Below are positions 61,583-64,000 of a DNA stretch of 64,000 nt, piece after piece. The DNA lies in IMG/VR virus record IMGVR_UViG_3300028008_001363, positions 35,857 through 99,856 of that record; one strand, 5' to 3'. The notes below the pieces were generated by a model. It saw only the letters and a list, made by a program, of their open reading frames with translations, had not been told where the DNA came from and did no database searches. Position 1 is the stretch's first letter. Each line of letters opens with the position of its first letter. The DNA is from a virus. Made by a program: the position numbers and the translations under genes.

Positions 61583-61611
61583 ATTATAACACATTTTAGA
61601 ACTAAATTCAA
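61583..61611 (-). promoter_or_regulatory. Sigma-70-like promoter for iscU (minus strand)
   Basis: On the minus strand: TTGAAT (61611-61606), 17 bases, then TATAAT (61588-61583), with TGT before the -10 element. It lies 26 bases before the iscU start. Confidence 0.7.
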
Positions 61612-61622
61612 CCAAATACTTA

Positions 61623-62627
61623 TTATAAATCAAGTATCATGGCTTTATTTGCTGGTCCTTTATTTGTCATCAATAGACGCCAATTTCTTTTTCTATTTGA
61701 TTGATTAATCATCAAAATTGGTAACTTGAATTTTGCATCAACATCAGAAAAATCAATCTCTGTCATTTCTCCCTCTAAGTCACGTTTACGAATTCTAAAG
61801 AAGAATTGGTCAGCGCCACCTGTCTTTTTAACAAAATCTTCAACTGTATAGAAGTTTCCATTTAAGTTTAGTTTGCCGTCAACTACTTCACCACTTACAT
61901 CTGATGGACCTACATAAATCCAATCAATCGGTCCACCCATCGCTTCGTTACCTTTCATCAATTCGTATACATACTTTTCTGGTATACGAAAGAATAAGTT
62001 TGGTATTGCGCCGTGAGGGATAACATCTTGGTCTTCTAAACCCATATCTATTAGATATTGCTCTACTTTATCGTATGATTTAGTGATTAATTCAGGAAAC
62101 ATACTGTATACACCAGCAGTTCCACCACCACCAATTGTCATTGATGATGAGGCTTTCATAGAAATTCCATGCTCTTTGCCATTAGTATCAGTAATATAGA
62201 TATCAATATAAGGTTCTTTGCCCAGTGAATTCATGCCACCAAGTGAACGAGCCGATTTTACTGTAATACCCATTTCTTCAATAACTACACCAGCATTTGC
62301 ATTTAGAAAATTAACTAATCCATGCTCTTGTCGTTCTGATGTGTCTGCTTTACTACCACCAGTGCCACCAAATTCTGTTGTTTTTTGTAACCTAGACAAA
62401 AGAATTTGTTCGCCATTCATAGTTTCGTACTTAGTTGGAATATTTCTATCTTGTAGTTGCTGTATTAATTCATCAGAAGGCTTCAATACAACAGATGGTT
62501 CAGTCTCGCCCACTTTTGTAAAGGGTGCGTTCTTACTAATCATGTCTATGAACAATTGTAGGTTATCACGTTTACCCAACTCATTTCTGGATAAACCTGC
62601 TTCGTTGAATATCTCAAATGCTCTCAT
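61623..62627 (-). CDS. Leader-bearing protein with possible PD-(D/E)xK-like nuclease core
   Basis: The 334-residue protein begins MRAFEIFNEAG, the best match in the window to a capsid-targeting leader with a protease site (FNE/A). The central EPYIDIYITD...HGISMKASS has a D...SxK pattern that could be a PD-(D/E)xK nuclease core with Ser replacing the acidic residue. A Gly-rich stretch (MTIGGGGTAG) follows. A late-type promoter is upstream, as expected for a head protein. The enzyme class is tentative. Confidence 0.5.
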   Translation of the reverse strand: MRAFEIFNEAGLSRNELGKRDNLQLFIDMISKNAPFTKVGETEPSVVLKPSDELIQQLQDRNIPTKYETMNGEQILLSRLQKTTEFGGTGGSKADTSERQEHGLVNFLNANAGVVIEEMGITVKSARSLGGMNSLGKEPYIDIYITDTNGKEHGISMKASSSMTIGGGGTAGVYSMFPELITKSYDKVEQYLIDMGLEDQDVIPHGAIPNLFFRIPEKYVYELMKGNEAMGGPIDWIYVGPSDVSGEVVDGKLNLNGNFYTVEDFVKKTGGADQFFFRIRKRDLEGEMTEIDFSDVDAKFKLPILMINQSNRKRNWRLLMTNKGPANKAMILDL

Positions 62628-62660
62628 GTTTGCTCCTAATTAAAATTAATGCTTCTACTC

Positions 62661-62668
62661 TATTTATC
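62661..62668 (-). promoter_or_regulatory. Late-promoter-like GATAAATA (minus strand)
   Basis: Plus-strand TATTTATC reads GATAAATA on the minus strand, 33 bases before ATG 62627 of the leader-bearing protein. Confidence 0.5.
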
Positions 62669-62679
62669 TTATGATTGTA

Positions 62680-62686
62680 CTAAATA
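62680..62686 (+). promoter_or_regulatory. Late-promoter-like CTAAATA
   Basis: CTAAATA lies 27 bases before ATG 62714; from memory, marine T4-like phages use a similar late motif. It forms a back-to-back pair with the minus-strand motif at 62661. Confidence 0.4.
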
Positions 62687-62713
62687 CTATTAGATAATAG
62701 AGAGGAAGTAACA

Positions 62714-63334
62714 ATGATTATAAATGCAGTTGATGATGCCAATGATTTGTTTGAGGTTAAAAATCCAATATCACAAGAAACTATGGAAGAACTTAATAAA
62801 CTCGATTTGTTATCTCTTCCAACTATAGAAAACCCAGGACAAGAACTATGGGACAGAGTAGCAATCAATAAAGACAGTCATCCAGTTTTTGATAAAATAG
62901 AATTAGAAATGAATACGCATTGTGGTTTAATAAGCAAAGCAGTAGATAGAGAAGTTAAATCATTGTGGGCTGTATTTTGGTTAGATTATGAAGGCTTCAC
63001 TATCGCCCCTCATGTAGATGCATCTGGAGTAGATATAGCATTACAACTTTATTTAAAAGATTTGCCATATGCCGGAACTAGATTTTTCACACCGGATCCT
63101 AATGATATGTACGAAAAGAATGATAATCAAAGATGGCATTGGAGACCAGGTAGTAAAGAATATTCAGACAAAGACCCGATGTTACCAATACGTTCTATAC
63201 CTAGAAAGAAATTTAGATGTATTGCGAATACTGGATATATTATGAAGAACCATCCAGCACAACTTCATAGTGTTCCTGTTGTATTGAAAAAGGGAGAACT
63301 AAGACTGTCTGCTTATTTTCATATGCGTTTTTAA
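62714..63334 (+). CDS. 2OG-Fe(II) oxygenase, paralogue of 35820 gene
   Basis: The 206-residue protein has iron ligands His100 and Asp102 in APHVD and His185 in QLHSVPV, with Arg197 for 2-oxoglutarate. The same residues occur at the same places in the minus-strand paralogue. It is the only plus-strand gene in this part of the window. The substrate is unknown. Confidence 0.8.
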   Translation: MIINAVDDANDLFEVKNPISQETMEELNKLDLLSLPTIENPGQELWDRVAINKDSHPVFDKIELEMNTHCGLISKAVDREVKSLWAVFWLDYEGFTIAPHVDASGVDIALQLYLKDLPYAGTRFFTPDPNDMYEKNDNQRWHWRPGSKEYSDKDPMLPIRSIPRKKFRCIANTGYIMKNHPAQLHSVPVVLKKGELRLSAYFHMRF

Positions 63335-63562
63335 CTAATATCCTGCTTTTTGGATATTCTTAACAACTTCATCTGATAATTTAATTGACTGAGGTACAGT
63401 TTTATTGTCTGCGTCTCTTTCACGCACTATGTCTCTCACATGCGTAAATGGACTCATTGGTGGTAATGGACTGGGCCTAGAATGGTTTGCTTTACTCTTC
63501 TTCGATAGAGTTAAGTCCCTTATTTTTCCTAGTATCTCTTTAATTTGTTCTTTTGTTGGCAT
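63335..63562 (-). CDS. Small unknown phage protein
   Basis: A 75-residue basic protein with a Pro/Ser-rich middle (SRPSPLPPMSPF) between two helical parts. It converges tail-to-tail with the oxygenase at 63334 without a gap. No family is recognised. Confidence 0.55.
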   Translation of the reverse strand: MPTKEQIKEILGKIRDLTLSKKSKANHSRPSPLPPMSPFTHVRDIVRERDADNKTVPQSIKLSDEVVKNIQKAGY

Positions 63563-63619
63563 TTCTAAACCCAGTTAATTGTTGCGGTATTTTATTCCGC
63601 TGTCTAGTTGTTGTAATTG

Positions 63620-63627
63620 TATTTATT
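63620..63627 (-). promoter_or_regulatory. Late-promoter-like AATAAATA (minus strand)
   Basis: Plus-strand TATTTATT reads AATAAATA, about 58 bases before ATG 63562. The match is weaker than the GATAAATA sites. Confidence 0.25.
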
Positions 63628-63655
63628 ATTAATTTTAAAACTACTGAGTTAATGA

Positions 63656-64000
63656 TTAGTTTTTATAAGTTTTAAGCAACTCTCTTATGGGACGGGTAAG
63701 TTCTTTAATATTGCTTAATGGCTCTTCGTTTATAATCTCACACAATTTTAAATATTCAGATTCAACATCCATTATAATTTTACTAATATCAATAGTATGA
63801 GCATTGTCTCCATATCTCCACACATTATCTTTAACCCAAGGAAATTGTTTATTGAACCACAATTCTTCCCAATCAGATTTGTCGTTTTCTTCTCTATTTT
63901 GTTGTACGCCCCAAGCCACCCATCTATTTAATATTTCATGTTTTAAGAATAAAGAAGTATTGCTTAATACAGGAACAATAATTGACTTTGGTTGAACTTG
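63656..64000 (-). CDS. Partial gene, C-terminal part (possibly sulfotransferase-like)
   Basis: The minus-strand frame is open from the right window edge to the stop at 63656, so the gene begins outside the window. About 114 residues are visible. The ending (VESEYLKLCEIINEEPLSNIKELTRPI) resembles the C-terminal helices of sulfotransferases, but the catalytic region is not in view, so this is a weak guess. Confidence 0.4.
   Translation of the reverse strand, partial: QVQPKSIIVPVLSNTSLFLKHEILNRWVAWGVQQNREENDKSDWEELWFNKQFPWVKDNVWRYGDNAHTIDISKIIMDVESEYLKLCEIINEEPLSNIKELTRPIRELLKTYKN

Noticed and set aside
63605-63619. Terminator near GCGG...CCGC (about 63583-63600)
   Set aside because: The stem has only four pairs and no T tract on either strand.
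1-64000. tRNA genes
   Set aside because: I saw no convincing cloverleaf or T-loop sequence in any intergenic gap by eye; a covariance search could still find one.

Overview
The window is a contiguous piece of a large, AT-rich, T4-like tailed phage (myovirus type), most probably from a marine setting. The replication genes fix the type: a family B DNA polymerase like T4 gp43, a gp45-type sliding clamp, a T4 RNase H type 5' nuclease and a DsbA-like DNA-binding protein. Many conserved unknown proteins resemble those I recall from marine T4-like cyanophages and pelagiphages. A proteobacterial host is likely, because the window carries bL33, DUF1127-like, DUF6614-like, IscU, IscA and MESH1-like genes. 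Genes are tightly packed with frequent ATGA and TAATG overlaps. I saw no tRNA, CRISPR array or insertion sequence.

Positions 1-34294 run on the plus strand. At 1-7488 is a late-type block of proteins with a short N-terminal leader resembling the T4 capsid-targeting sequence. It includes a nucleotidyltransferase-fold protein, a ParB/Srx-like protein and two large proteins that look like prohead-protease polyproteins. At 7585-15447 are replication and SAM/adenine metabolism genes: dsbA-like, polymerase, DNA methyltransferase, clamp, adenine phosphoribosyltransferase, S-adenosylmethionine synthetase and RNase H. At 15447-18979 are a phosphomannomutase-like HAD enzyme, two tandem SGNH-like proteins and an SDR-like protein. 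At 20118 a MoxR AAA+ ATPase appears, with its probable VWA/metallopeptidase partner at 27913. Between them, at 21388-26191, is a compact cassette of an adenylate-forming ligase, a flavin halogenase-like enzyme, a GNAT-like protein and a ketoacyl synthase. Further plus-strand genes are a MESH1-like (p)ppGpp hydrolase, an HNH protein, a radical SAM enzyme and DHFR.

Positions 34296-62627 run on the minus strand. Reading in the direction of transcription, this strand starts with a probable nuclease carrying the capsid-type leader. An Fe-S block (IscU, DUF6614-like, IscA), an SGNH protein and a carbamoyltransferase follow. Next come a protein with seven glycosyltransferase-like repeats and three methyltransferase-like paralogues. 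The core is a run of ten radical SAM loci (one split into two genes) over about 15 kb, interleaved with two QueC-like PP-loop ATPases, ThyX and a DUF1127 protein. The block ends with small genes including a holin-like protein and a ribosomal protein bL33, then a 2OG-Fe(II) oxygenase, a PLP enzyme and an Asp/Asn hydroxylase-like protein. At 62714-63334 is one plus-strand 2OG oxygenase, and after it come minus-strand genes, the last cut by the window edge.

My working model is that the phage carries a radical-SAM modification system together with its own supply line: MetK makes SAM, IscU/IscA build Fe-S clusters, and APRT could recover adenine released from SAM by-products. The substrates are unknown. 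Surface glycans, a ribosomal or other small protein, or a small molecule are all possible. Two promoter classes can be read: host sigma-70-like TTGACA/TATAAT pairs before many plus-strand genes, and a GATAAATA/TATAAATA motif resembling T4 late promoters.
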